Below are positions 1 to 5,223 of a stretch of DNA of 5,487 bases, piece by piece (position 1 is the stretch's first letter; each line of letters opens with the position of its first letter). The notes below the pieces were generated by a model. That model saw only the letters and a list, made by a program, of their open reading frames with translations. It made no database searches and was not told the origin of the DNA. Source of the stretch: Candidatus Zhuqueibacterota bacterium (GTDB lineage Bacteria > Zhuqueibacterota > Zhuqueibacteria > Residuimicrobiales > Residuimicrobiaceae); the NCBI GenBank assembly GCA_016934435.1, contig JAFGSU010000371.1, positions 1-5,487 on the forward strand, written 5' to 3'. The translations under genes were made by a program, and so were the position numbers.

Positions 1-261
1 AATATCCGCGAATTGAAGAATATCATTGAGCGGGCCGTAATTATGGAGAATGATCCAACCGTCATCAACGCCCTCATCCATCACCATCATACCCCGTGTG
101 CTTCGCAGACCCCCCCCGCAACCCAGCGACTGGATGCTATGGAAAAAGAGCATATTCGCCAGGTATTGCAGCAAACCAATTATAACAAAAGCGCTGCGGC
201 CCAGCGCCTGGGAATCGCACGCAAAACACTGCGCGAAAAAATGACAAAATATCAGCTGTAG
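1..261 (+). CDS. Sigma-54-dependent transcriptional regulator (NtrC family), C-terminal fragment
   Basis: The reading frame is open from the first base and stops with TAG at 259-261, giving 86 residues; the gene begins outside the window. It opens with NIRELKN, matching the conserved end of the AAA+ sigma-54 activation domain (usually GN[VI]REL.N, carrying the sensor-II arginine), followed by IIERAVIM. After a variable linker (about residues 20-44) comes a Fis-type helix-turn-helix: MEKEHIRQVLQQTNYNKSAA, then AQRLGIARKTLREKMTKY. Proteins of this family use ATP hydrolysis to remodel RNA polymerase holding sigma-54 and bind upstream enhancer dyads through this HTH. Whether the missing N-terminus is a response-regulator receiver, GAF, PAS or other sensor cannot be seen. 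The linker has an HHHH run (residues 27-30) followed by TPC; this is probably unimportant. A sigma-54 promoter lies about 120 bp downstream, so the next gene is an obvious candidate target (inference). Confidence 0.95.
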   Translation, partial: NIRELKNIIERAVIMENDPTVINALIHHHHTPCASQTPPATQRLDAMEKEHIRQVLQQTNYNKSAAAQRLGIARKTLREKMTKYQL

Positions 262-263
262 GC

Positions 264-282
264 ATGGTACATTTGGTGCCAT
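264..282. promoter_or_regulatory. Candidate activator-binding dyad (enhancer-like)
   Basis: ATGGTAC (264-270) and GTGCCAT (276-282) form an inverted repeat with a 5-bp spacer and one G-T mismatch. TGGTAC (265-270) is also repeated in inverted form as GTACCA at 296-301. The dyad centre is about 130 bp before the start predicted from the -24/-12 promoter, a usual distance for enhancers of sigma-54 activators. It sits just after the regulator stop codon, so a weak hairpin at the end of that mRNA is an alternative; there is no T-tract. Confidence 0.35.
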
Positions 283-378
283 TCCCGGGGGAAACGTACC
301 ACTCGAACGGCAATCCTTACGATATGGCGCTATCTATAACCTATTATAAAATAATATCATAAAACTAATATAAAATTA

Positions 379-395
379 TGGCATACCAGTTGCTA
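379..395 (+). promoter_or_regulatory. Sigma-54 (RpoN) -24/-12 promoter
   Basis: The sequence TGGCATACCAGTTGCTA matches the sigma-54 consensus TGGCACG-N4-TTGCW. The invariant GG is at 380-381 and the GC at 392-393, separated by exactly 10 bp. Placing the GC at -13/-12 predicts a transcription start near 405 and a leader of about 43 nt before the ATG at 448. The DNA upstream (about 335-378) is very A+T rich, which would suit bending between enhancer and promoter. The deviations are A before the TGG and TA instead of CG after TGGCA. Confidence 0.8.
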
Positions 396-447
396 TACCT
401 ATGGTAGCGACTGTTGTAAATTTGAAAACGATTAATCTGGAGGAAAC

Positions 448-855
448 ATGAAAAGAATAGCATTATTTGTTGCGGTTGCCCTGCTGGTCGTAGTAGTTGG
501 GATAAGCGGGGCAGTGACACCCGGTCCGACCCCGGAAAAAGTGTTGAATAAGGATGTGGCCAAGCTCGTTGCTGCTCTGAATAACGATAATCTGGAAAAG
601 CGCGCAGCGGCTGCGGAGAAATTAGGCGAAAAGTGTTGTAAGGACGCCGTACCGTATCTGGTAAAGATGATGAAAGAAGATCAAGTGTCCAGTGCGCGTA
701 TTGTCGCCGCTAATGCTCTGGCAAAAATTGGTGATTACAGCGTGATTCCCGCCATGGTCGAACAAGCTAAACAGGATAAAAACAAAACCGTTCGTTATGC
801 TTTGGGTGCCATCGCAAAACAGATGGCCCAGAACAAGGAAGAATCCTCAAGCTGA
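448..855 (+). CDS. Exported HEAT-repeat protein
   Basis: Encodes 135 residues starting at ATG 448, behind a strong ribosome site (GGAGG 439-443, 4-nt gap). Residues 1-22 form a typical Sec signal peptide: MKR, a hydrophobic core rich in V, L and A, then SGA with likely signal peptidase I cleavage after Ala22. There is no lipobox cysteine, so it is predicted to be soluble in the periplasm. The mature part holds about three HEAT-like helical repeats: roughly residues 37-61, 66-95 (DAVPYLVKMM then ARIVAANALAKIG) and 96-127 (VIPAMVEQ then VRYALGAIAKQM). HEAT repeats are protein-binding scaffolds; no catalytic motif is visible, and the partner is unknown. The tail is Lys, Glu and Ser rich. An adjacent pair Cys63-Cys64 at the end of the first repeat is unusual for a periplasmic protein. 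The gene stands alone between a sigma-54 promoter and a terminator, so it is probably monocistronic. Gene reality and export are confident; function is not known. Confidence 0.9.
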   Translation: MKRIALFVAVALLVVVVGISGAVTPGPTPEKVLNKDVAKLVAALNNDNLEKRAAAAEKLGEKCCKDAVPYLVKMMKEDQVSSARIVAANALAKIGDYSVIPAMVEQAKQDKNKTVRYALGAIAKQMAQNKEESSS

Positions 856-914
856 CAGGAACGAACTTTTCCTCCTCCCAAAAACCAGTATTGGTTCGAC
901 TTTTCGCTGGTGAG

Positions 915-957
915 AGGCCCCGCATGAACAGATGTCATGTCGGGGCCTTGTCATTTT
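915..957 (+). terminator. Rho-independent terminator of the HEAT-repeat gene
   Basis: AGGCCCCG (915-922) pairs perfectly with CGGGGCCT (941-948). The stem continues with CATG (923-926) and CATG (936-939) across a single bulged T940, leaving a 9-nt loop. A moderately T-rich tail follows (TGTCATTTTA). It lies 60 bp after the stop codon at 853-855. Confidence 0.75.
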
Positions 958-1090
958 AGTTAACAGATTGTTCGAGGCTGATCCCAAAGGATCGAATCAT
1001 CCTAAATAAAGAGAAATTACTTTAGATTGCCGCGAACCACGCGGATTTTCCGGCAGCGCTCGTTCGCTTCTAAGGACACAATACAACGAT
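958..1090. other. Intergenic stretch without a recognisable gene
   Basis: No credible ORF is present. Two small hairpins can be drawn: GATCC (980-984) with GGATC (989-993), and CCGCG (1030-1034) with CGCGG (1040-1044), the latter followed by ATTTT. Neither is strong enough to assign a role. The stretch leads directly into the inverted-repeat element that starts at 1091. Confidence 0.4.
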
Positions 1091-1194
1091 GTCATCGCGA
1101 GTTGTGTATGGCAAAACTTCCATTATTCCCGAAAGGACAAGAAAAAGAATGTCATTGCGAACGGAGGAACAGGGTATGAAAAAGGGCAGCAGCC

Positions 1195-1219
1195 GCCGTG
1201 GAGTGAAGCAATCCCCGCC
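1195..1219 (+). repeat. Internal direct repeat, copy 1
   Basis: GCCGTGGAGTGAAGCAATCC followed by CCGCC resembles the segment at 1266-1290. An inverted, related copy lies at about 1325-1348 (reverse complement has GAACGAAGCAATCTCCGC). These motifs form the core of the palindromic element. Confidence 0.6.
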
Positions 1220-1265
1220 ATGTCCTTATAAGCGGAGAACACAGATGCGAAAAAGGCCGGCGTCT

Positions 1266-1290
1266 GCCGTGGAGCGTGGCGATCTCCGCT
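1266..1290 (+). repeat. Internal direct repeat, copy 2
   Basis: GCCGTGGAGCGTGGCGATCT followed by CCGCT is a diverged copy of 1195-1219. Its end TCTCCGCT (1283-1290) is also a perfect inverted partner of AGCGGAGA at 1231-1238, so a central 60-nt hairpin is possible inside the element. Confidence 0.55.
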
Positions 1291-1486
1291 GAAAGGGCAT
1301 TGGACGGAGATAGTCACCTTATAGCGGAGATTGCTTCGTTCCAACGCAGTTATGATGGTAAAGGATAAAACTATTCCTCCACTCGCAATGACATTCTTTT
1401 TTATGTTCTTGCGTGAATAATGGCACTTTTGCCATACCCAACTCGCAATGACGCATTTGAAAATCCTCGAGGCGCTTTAACCGCTG

Positions 1487-3472
1487 TTACTTGACTTTTT
1501 TAGCCGCGCGATAGCAGTACGTACAGAGGAGTGCAAAAGCTGCCAGGGCCAGTAGCTGGCCGGCATGGCTTTCGCCCCAGTGCTCGGTGATGATGGGTGC
1601 GACAAAGGATATTTTCTCAAAGTTAAAATATTTCAGAAACGCCGAAAACACACCCATAATTGCTCCCCCGGCGATGAATCCGGATGCAATCAGGGTGCCT
1701 TTTTCGCGGCGTTTATTATTCAGCTTCTCATCCCCGGAAGCGGTCGATACCAGGTGCGCGATGATGCCGCCAACCAGCAACGGCGTATTCAGTTCCAGCG
1801 GAATGTACATACCCAGCGCAAAAGCCAGGGGCGGCACGCCGATCATCTGCAGCACGGCGGCAAAAATAGCGCCCACCGCATACAGCATCCATGGCGCCGG
1901 TTGATTGGACATCAATGGTTTAATCACCGCCGCCATGGCATTGGCTTGCGGCGCTACCAGAGCGTCAGGTCCTACAAACCCGTAGGTCTCGTTCAGGATC
2001 ATGATGACAAATCCGACGGAAGCGGCGGCAACGATGGTACCGAGCATCTTGGAATACTGCTGTTTTATCGGAGTGGTGCCGAGCCAGTATCCAATTTTGA
2101 GATCGGTGATGAATCCACCCGCCATGGCAAGTGCGGTACAAACGACGCCGCCTATGATCAGCGCCGAAACCATGCCCATGGTACCGCTCATACCAATTTT
2201 TACCAGTATCAACGACGACAGGATCAGAGTCATCAGCGTCATACCGGAAACAGGATTGGTGCCGACGATGGCAATGGCTCGCGCCGCAACCGTGGTGAAC
2301 AGGAAAGAGATGATCAGCACAATCAGCAGGCCGACCACGGCGTACATCCAGTTATTGACGACGCCGAACTGGAAAAATAACAGGATCAATACCGCCAGAA
2401 TGATGATGAGCAATACGATCAATCCCATGGGTAAATCTTTAGCGGTGCGAACCTGTGATTTTTCGGCGCCAACCTTGCCGCCGACAATTTCCGTCCAGGC
2501 CAGTTTCATGGCGCCGCCGATAATTTTTGACGATCGGATGATACCAATGATGCCGGCACAGGCGATGCCGCCGATACCGATATGGCGCACATAAGCGAAA
2601 AAGATTTGTTCCGCCGTCATGTCGCTAATGAGCGTGGTAGCGGTACTGCCCACGATCACGGTCAGATGCTGGCCGAAATAATGAATAGCCGGGACGAATA
2701 CCAGCCAGGAGACGAATGAACCGGCGCAGATGATGGCCGCGTATTTGAGCCCTACGATATATCCCAATCCCATGACCGCGGCCCCGACATTCAGGCGAAG
2801 GACGATTTTCCATTTGTCAGCGATACCGGCCAGGAAAGGCACGGCGCGACTCTCGAACACCTCGCCCCACCATTTAAAAGTACCGATGATGAAATCATAA
2901 AGACCGCCTATGGCCATGGCTTTTAGCAGCACACGCGCCTGTTCACCCCCCGCTTCGCCGGCAACTAAAATTTCCGTAGTCGCTGTGGCCTCGGGAAACG
3001 GGAATTGACCATGCATCTCCTGAACAAAATACTTGCGAAAGGGGATGAGAAAAAGAATCCCCAGAAAACCGCCAAAAAGGGATGCCAGGAAAATCTGATA
3101 GAACTTGGCATCCAGTTCCAGAATATAGATGGCAGGTATGGTGAAAATCGCGCCGGCGACAATCAGTCCCGATGCCGCACCGATGGATTGAATGATGACA
3201 TTCTCCGACAAGGCATTTTTACGCTTCATGAAAGCAGAAGCCCCCACTGCCAGTATGGCGATGGGGATGGCGGCCTCAAAAACCTGCCCGATCTTTAATC
3301 CCAGATAAGCAGCCGCCATCGAAAAAAGGGCGGCATAAACGAGCCCCCATATTAATGAGTAACGCGTTAATTCCGGTAACGATTTATCGACCGGCACAAC
3401 AGGATAATAGACTTCCCCCTCCTTCAGCGGCCGATAAGCATTTTCCGGTAACGAGGTTTTGCTTGGTTCCAT
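1487..3472 (-). CDS. OPT-family oligopeptide transporter
   Basis: Encodes 661 residues, about the usual length of prokaryotic OPT proteins. It is an inner-membrane protein with many hydrophobic segments, about 14-16 by eye. Members of the family import small peptides or metal-ligand complexes, probably driven by protons; the substrate here cannot be told. Family signatures include YPVVPVDKSLPELT (22-36), AAYLGLKIGQVFEAAIP (54-70), ENVIIQSIGAAS (90-101), FPFPEATATTEILVAGE (157-173), NPVSGMTLMTLI (about 405-416), DLKIGYWLGTTPIKQQ (about 457-472), and VPPLAFALGMYIPLELNTP (about 545-563). The charged loop NNKRREKG (about 585) precedes the last helices, and the C-terminus AAKKVK is basic. The start is ATG at 3472 with AGGAGAG (complement of 3476-3482) at good spacing. 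The gene is single, divergent from the barrel gene at 3888, and its 3' end lies 34 bp from the repeat element. No clear terminator of its own is visible. Confidence 0.95.
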   Translation of the reverse strand: MEPSKTSLPENAYRPLKEGEVYYPVVPVDKSLPELTRYSLIWGLVYAALFSMAAAYLGLKIGQVFEAAIPIAILAVGASAFMKRKNALSENVIIQSIGAASGLIVAGAIFTIPAIYILELDAKFYQIFLASLFGGFLGILFLIPFRKYFVQEMHGQFPFPEATATTEILVAGEAGGEQARVLLKAMAIGGLYDFIIGTFKWWGEVFESRAVPFLAGIADKWKIVLRLNVGAAVMGLGYIVGLKYAAIICAGSFVSWLVFVPAIHYFGQHLTVIVGSTATTLISDMTAEQIFFAYVRHIGIGGIACAGIIGIIRSSKIIGGAMKLAWTEIVGGKVGAEKSQVRTAKDLPMGLIVLLIIILAVLILLFFQFGVVNNWMYAVVGLLIVLIISFLFTTVAARAIAIVGTNPVSGMTLMTLILSSLILVKIGMSGTMGMVSALIIGGVVCTALAMAGGFITDLKIGYWLGTTPIKQQYSKMLGTIVAAASVGFVIMILNETYGFVGPDALVAPQANAMAAVIKPLMSNQPAPWMLYAVGAIFAAVLQMIGVPPLAFALGMYIPLELNTPLLVGGIIAHLVSTASGDEKLNNKRREKGTLIASGFIAGGAIMGVFSAFLKYFNFEKISFVAPIITEHWGESHAGQLLALAAFALLCTYCYRAAKKVK

Positions 3473-3544
3473 GTTCTCTCCTGCATCTCTGGTTCAGGAT
3501 AGCGATTGTGTAACATCACGACTGCGCGCATCTCCGTTTACAGA

Positions 3545-3601
3545 CCGGTCCGCGCGACGTTGATCTGCCGTCCCAGATGGCGGATGACGACGCGGAGCCG
3601 G
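3545..3601 (-). other. Structured leader of the OPT transporter mRNA
   Basis: CCGG-T-CCGCG (3545-3554) is complementary to CGCGG-AG-CCGG (3591-3601), 9 bp with a small unequal bulge. Inside it ATCTG (3563-3567) pairs with CAGAT (3574-3578) around a 6-nt loop; an alternative pairing is CCG (3568-3570) with CGG (3581-3583). It would lie in the 5' leader if the promoter at 3619-3647 is right. No T-tract follows on the minus strand, so it is not a standard terminator. It matches no riboswitch class that I recognise. Confidence 0.35.
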
Positions 3602-3618
3602 CGCACAAAGTTTCCGAA

Positions 3619-3647
3619 AATATAGTGATCAAAGCCTAATTATGCAA
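3619..3647 (-). promoter_or_regulatory. Candidate sigma-70-type promoter for the OPT gene
   Basis: On the minus strand TTGCAT (complement of 3642-3647), a 17-bp spacer, then TATATT (complement of 3619-3624). The -10 is a 5/6 match and the -35 only 3/6, but spacing is ideal. It would start transcription near 3612, giving a leader of about 140 nt that contains the hairpin at 3545-3601. Confidence 0.4.
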
Positions 3648-3715
3648 GGATAAAGTAGGGTGGTTCGGAACTCCCCCCAAAGCGGTTATGGCAAGTGCAA
3701 AAAGAATGAAAACGA

Positions 3716-3744
3716 TTGCATTTTATCCAGGCATATCCTATTTT
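3716..3744 (+). promoter_or_regulatory. Weak candidate promoter for the barrel gene
   Basis: TTGCAT (3716-3721), 17-bp spacer, TATTTT (3739-3744), followed by AATAAA. The match to consensus is poor to moderate. If used, the leader would be about 135 nt long. Other A+T-rich windows nearby could serve equally well. Confidence 0.25.
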
Positions 3745-3855
3745 AATAAAGGAGTCAATCCAAAATAAACGAATCATCCGTCGACAGGGAGATCTGTGGA
3801 GGGAACGATAAAAATCTGTCCTTTGCCTGACAGACACGGTTTGGCGGATAAGGTC

Positions 3856-3870
3856 GGATTTCTGAAATCC
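3856..3870 (+). other. Small hairpin next to the ribosome site of the barrel gene
   Basis: GGATTT (3856-3861), CTG loop, AAATCC (3865-3870): a perfect 6-bp stem ending 8 nt before the Shine-Dalgarno-like GAGG at 3879-3882. A second hairpin, CTGTC with GACAG, lies just upstream around 3818-3835. These may affect translation, but chance occurrence is possible. Confidence 0.3.
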
Positions 3871-3887
3871 TAACGAGCGAGGAAAAG

Positions 3888-4502
3888 ATGCGACGATGTG
3901 TATGTCTGCTGTTTTGCTTTGTAGTCGCGCCGCTGTGGGCGCAAAATAATGTGTTCGACCTTCGGCCGGCCGAATTCAATGAGGATGGTAAAGTTACCTA
4001 TCAAAATTTCATCTATTCGCGCTATTTAGCCGACGGCAAAATATTCCTGAACGCCGTACATATCCGCATCCCGCCGGACGATTACCGGGAATTCGCCCTC
4101 GGTGCCGGCTATAACGCCGTAACGGTGCATGGTTTTCGTGGCTATATCGCAGGAAATGTGTCTTTAGCGTCGGATGACACGTATTTCGAACCCGCCATCC
4201 TGACGGTGGGAGGAAACAACAGACTGTACGGATTTCTCTATCTGACCTATTACGTGCCCCTCGGCGGCAAAGGTATCAATCAATGGCTTTTGGATCCCTT
4301 TGAGCTGCAATATACCATCACAGGCCCCCTGGCCGTCGGTTTCAGCAGTTATTATTATAAACCTGAGGGAGCGCCTTCGTCAAACAAAATCGGCGGCAAG
4401 CTGAGTTATGCCTATCGCTACGGATCCTTCGACCTGGCCATTCGTCAGGTTAACATGGACCGCGGTATCGAGTTTCAATTTCGAACCCTTGTCGTGTTCT
4501 GA
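3888..4502 (+). CDS. Small outer-membrane beta-barrel-like protein, unknown function
   Basis: Encodes 204 residues from ATG 3888, preceded by GAGG at 3879-3882 with a 5-nt gap. A Sec signal peptide is clear: MRR, a hydrophobic core with three cysteines (C4, C6, C10), then PLWA with likely cleavage after Ala18, leaving Gln19 as the mature N-terminus. The cysteines lie inside the signal, so it is not a lipoprotein. The mature chain is rich in Tyr, Phe and Gly, with alternating polar and aromatic stretches such as ALGAGYNAVTVHGFRGYIAG, RLYGFLYLTYYVPL, LAVGFSSYYYK and KLSYAYRYGSFDLAIR. It ends in EFQFRTLVVF; a terminal Phe after alternating residues is the usual recognition signal for outer-membrane barrel assembly. 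The length suits about 8-10 strands (estimate). I recognise no named family and no active site. It is divergent from the OPT transporter, but a shared role is only inference. A periplasmic or surface beta-rich protein is the alternative. Confidence 0.85.
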   Translation: MRRCVCLLFCFVVAPLWAQNNVFDLRPAEFNEDGKVTYQNFIYSRYLADGKIFLNAVHIRIPPDDYREFALGAGYNAVTVHGFRGYIAGNVSLASDDTYFEPAILTVGGNNRLYGFLYLTYYVPLGGKGINQWLLDPFELQYTITGPLAVGFSSYYYKPEGAPSSNKIGGKLSYAYRYGSFDLAIRQVNMDRGIEFQFRTLVVF

Positions 4503-4666
4503 TCTTCTTCCAATTTCGGACGAAAAAATTCTCCGCCGTTCACCGCTGTTTTGTTTCTGAACACGGATGATTGTAATTACCTTGTCTCGGAAAGCTGGTA
4601 TCAACCTGCAGCGGGCTTTGGGGTAAATAAGGACCTGGATTAAGACTCGACACAATCTGACAAATA

Positions 4667-4698
4667 AAAATCCCCGACCCATGCGGATCGGGGATTTT
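4667..4698. terminator. Bidirectional rho-independent terminator
   Basis: AAAATCCCCGA (4667-4677) and TCGGGGATTTT (4688-4698) form a perfect 11-bp stem around a 10-nt loop. On the minus strand it lies 15 bp after the cold-shock stop codon and is followed by TTTTTATTTG, so it should end that transcript strongly. On the plus strand the stem ends in TTTT and could also stop transcription from the barrel gene, 165 bp upstream. Convergent genes sharing one terminator is common. Confidence 0.88.
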
Positions 4699-4712
4699 AC
4701 GTCTGTGAAAAT

Positions 4713-4913
4713 TTATATTTTGACGACGTTTTCTGCTTGTGGACCTTTTTGGCCTTGGGTGACCTCGAACTGTACATGATCACCCTCGTTCAGTGTCTTG
4801 TAGCCCGTGCCCTGAATGGCGTTGAAATGAACGAATACATCACCGCCTTTTTCCCTGGTGATAAATCCATAACCCTTAGAGCTATTGAACCACTTGACAA
4901 TTCCTGTTTCCAT
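4713..4913 (-). CDS. Cold-shock-domain protein (CspA family)
   Basis: Encodes 66 residues, METGIVKWFNSSKGYGFI onward, the usual size of single-domain CspA-type proteins. These are five-stranded OB-fold proteins that bind single-stranded RNA and DNA, melt mRNA secondary structure and aid translation or antitermination. RNP1 is KGYGFI (13-18) and RNP2 VFVHF (26-30), with all expected aromatic and His contacts (W8, F9, Y15, F17, F27, H29, F30) present. The C-terminus is normal (GPQAENVVKI). An upstream in-frame ATG at 4964 would add 17 residues (MKRIVQRC...), but these do not belong to the family and lack a better ribosome site, so the start is placed at 4913. The ribosome site is modest: AAGGG, 8 nt before the ATG. 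The family has several paralogues per genome, so no cspA/C/D symbol is assigned. Its leader contains a terminator hairpin (4977-5020), suggesting post-initiation control. Confidence 0.95.
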   Translation of the reverse strand: METGIVKWFNSSKGYGFITREKGGDVFVHFNAIQGTGYKTLNEGDHVQFEVTQGQKGPQAENVVKI

Positions 4914-4947
4914 TGTGAAAACCCTTGCTTTAAAAATGTAACACCTC

Positions 4948-4978
4948 TGTACAATTCTTTTCATCCCGCCATGTACAA
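4948..4978. repeat. Pair of TGTACAA motifs upstream of the cold-shock gene
   Basis: TGTACAA occurs at 4948-4954 and again at 4972-4978, 24 bp apart, each containing the palindrome TGTACA. They lie between the terminator hairpin and the cold-shock start. They could be operator half-sites, or the minus-strand TTGTAC could serve as a -35 element; no good -10 follows at 17 bp. Confidence 0.3.
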
Positions 4979-5020
4979 AAAAAATCGCGAGAATGGTTTA
5001 TTTTTACCATTTTCGCGATT
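4977..5020 (-). terminator. Intrinsic terminator upstream of the cold-shock gene (possible attenuator)
   Basis: AATCGCGAGAATGGT (4983-4997) and ACCATTTTCGCGATT (5006-5020) form a 15-bp stem with one G-U pair and an 8-nt loop. Read on the minus strand, the stem runs into eight consecutive T (complement of 4977-4984), the classic intrinsic-terminator layout. Read on the plus strand no T-run follows, so it works leftward. It ends 63 bp before the cold-shock ATG. No credible minus-strand gene lies just upstream for it to terminate, so it either ends a short leader or small RNA, or attenuates the cold-shock transcript. Confidence 0.85.
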
Positions 5021-5098
5021 GACTTACACCTTTTAAGGTTTTTTTGCAAACATAGAAAAGATGGTAAAAAACTGTACCTTAACTTGAGCTTTAATCTA

Positions 5099-5113
5099 TA
5101 CAAATAATTTGTA
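5099..5113. promoter_or_regulatory. Perfect 15-bp dyad, operator-like
   Basis: TACAAAT-A-ATTTGTA is perfectly symmetric around 5106. It sits in a very A+T-rich tract (about 5085-5152) upstream of the cold-shock gene. On the minus strand TATAGA (complement of 5095-5100), directly after it, could be a -10 element, so the dyad might overlap a promoter. The A+T bias makes chance dyads more likely. Confidence 0.3.
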
Positions 5114-5179
5114 AAAAACAATGAAAATATTAAAAATTTTAAAAAATTTTGCCTGATTGCATAATGGTCCCCTAATTTA

Positions 5180-5223
5180 GTAATCCGCGAACTGAACTGG
5201 CGATATGCCACCCGCGGGGTTAC
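5180..5223. other. Nested hairpin, possible structured RNA element
   Basis: Outer stem: GTAA (5180-5183) with TTAC (5220-5223), then CCGCG (5185-5189) with CGCGG (5213-5217) across a T/GG internal loop. Inner stem: TGGC (5198-5201) with GCCA (5207-5210) around GATAT. It is G+C rich next to an extremely A+T-rich tract. No T-tract follows on either strand, so it is not a terminator. The identity is unknown. Confidence 0.35.

Larger units (their letters stand above)
1091..1452. repeat. 362-bp nested inverted-repeat element (GTCATTGCGA family)
   Basis: The two ends are inverted copies. Bases 1091-1170 align without gaps to the reverse complement of 1373-1452, with 68 of 80 positions identical by hand count. 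Each arm carries the 10-mer GTCATTGCGA twice, 60 bp apart: outer copies at 1091-1100 (GTCATCGCGA, one change) and 1443-1452, inner copies at 1151-1160 and 1383-1392. This gives an outer palindrome enclosing an inner one (1151-1392). The interior contains motifs of the GAAGCAATC type. From memory, dispersed repeats of the form GTCATTGCGAGG with GAAGCAATC are common in many bacterial genomes, usually as intergenic palindromes. No transposase is encoded, so it would be non-autonomous (MITE-like or REP-like). A target-site duplication is not evident. It separates the HEAT gene from the 3' end of the transporter gene. Confidence 0.85.
3473..3887. other. Divergent intergenic region between OPT and barrel genes
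   Basis: This 415-bp region has no credible gene; ORFs crossing it on the minus strand run into the barrel gene or lack a ribosome site. It contains the OPT ribosome site and structured leader (3473-3601), the OPT promoter candidate (3619-3647), a weak rightward promoter candidate (3716-3744) and small hairpins in the leader of the barrel gene. Confidence 0.5.

Noticed and set aside
1089..1344. Small ORFs on both strands (67 and 73 aa)
   Set aside because: They lie inside the palindromic repeat and reflect its sequence; no domain or conserved character.
1421..1434. TGGCACTTTTGCCA resembling a sigma-54 promoter
   Set aside because: The GG-to-GC spacing is 7 bp instead of 10; it is a small internal palindrome of the repeat element.
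1465..1472. CCTCGAGG followed on the minus strand by ATTTT as terminator of the OPT gene
   Set aside because: The palindrome has no loop and the stem is too short for a convincing terminator.
1565..2594. Long plus-strand ORFs (271 and 197 aa) opposite the transporter gene
   Set aside because: They are antisense to a clearly conserved OPT gene, have low-complexity compositions and no ribosome site.
3640..3979. 65- and 74-aa minus-strand ORFs in the divergent intergenic region
   Set aside because: They lack domains and ribosome sites, and the second overlaps the signal peptide of the barrel gene in antisense.
4914..4964. Longer start (ATG 4964) for the cold-shock gene
   Set aside because: The extra 17 residues are not part of the family, which begins just at the ATG at 4913.
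4930..5211. 93-aa minus-strand ORF upstream of and overlapping the cold-shock gene start
   Set aside because: It reads through the terminator hairpin and A+T-rich tract, has a composition typical of random A+T-rich DNA and no convincing ribosome site.
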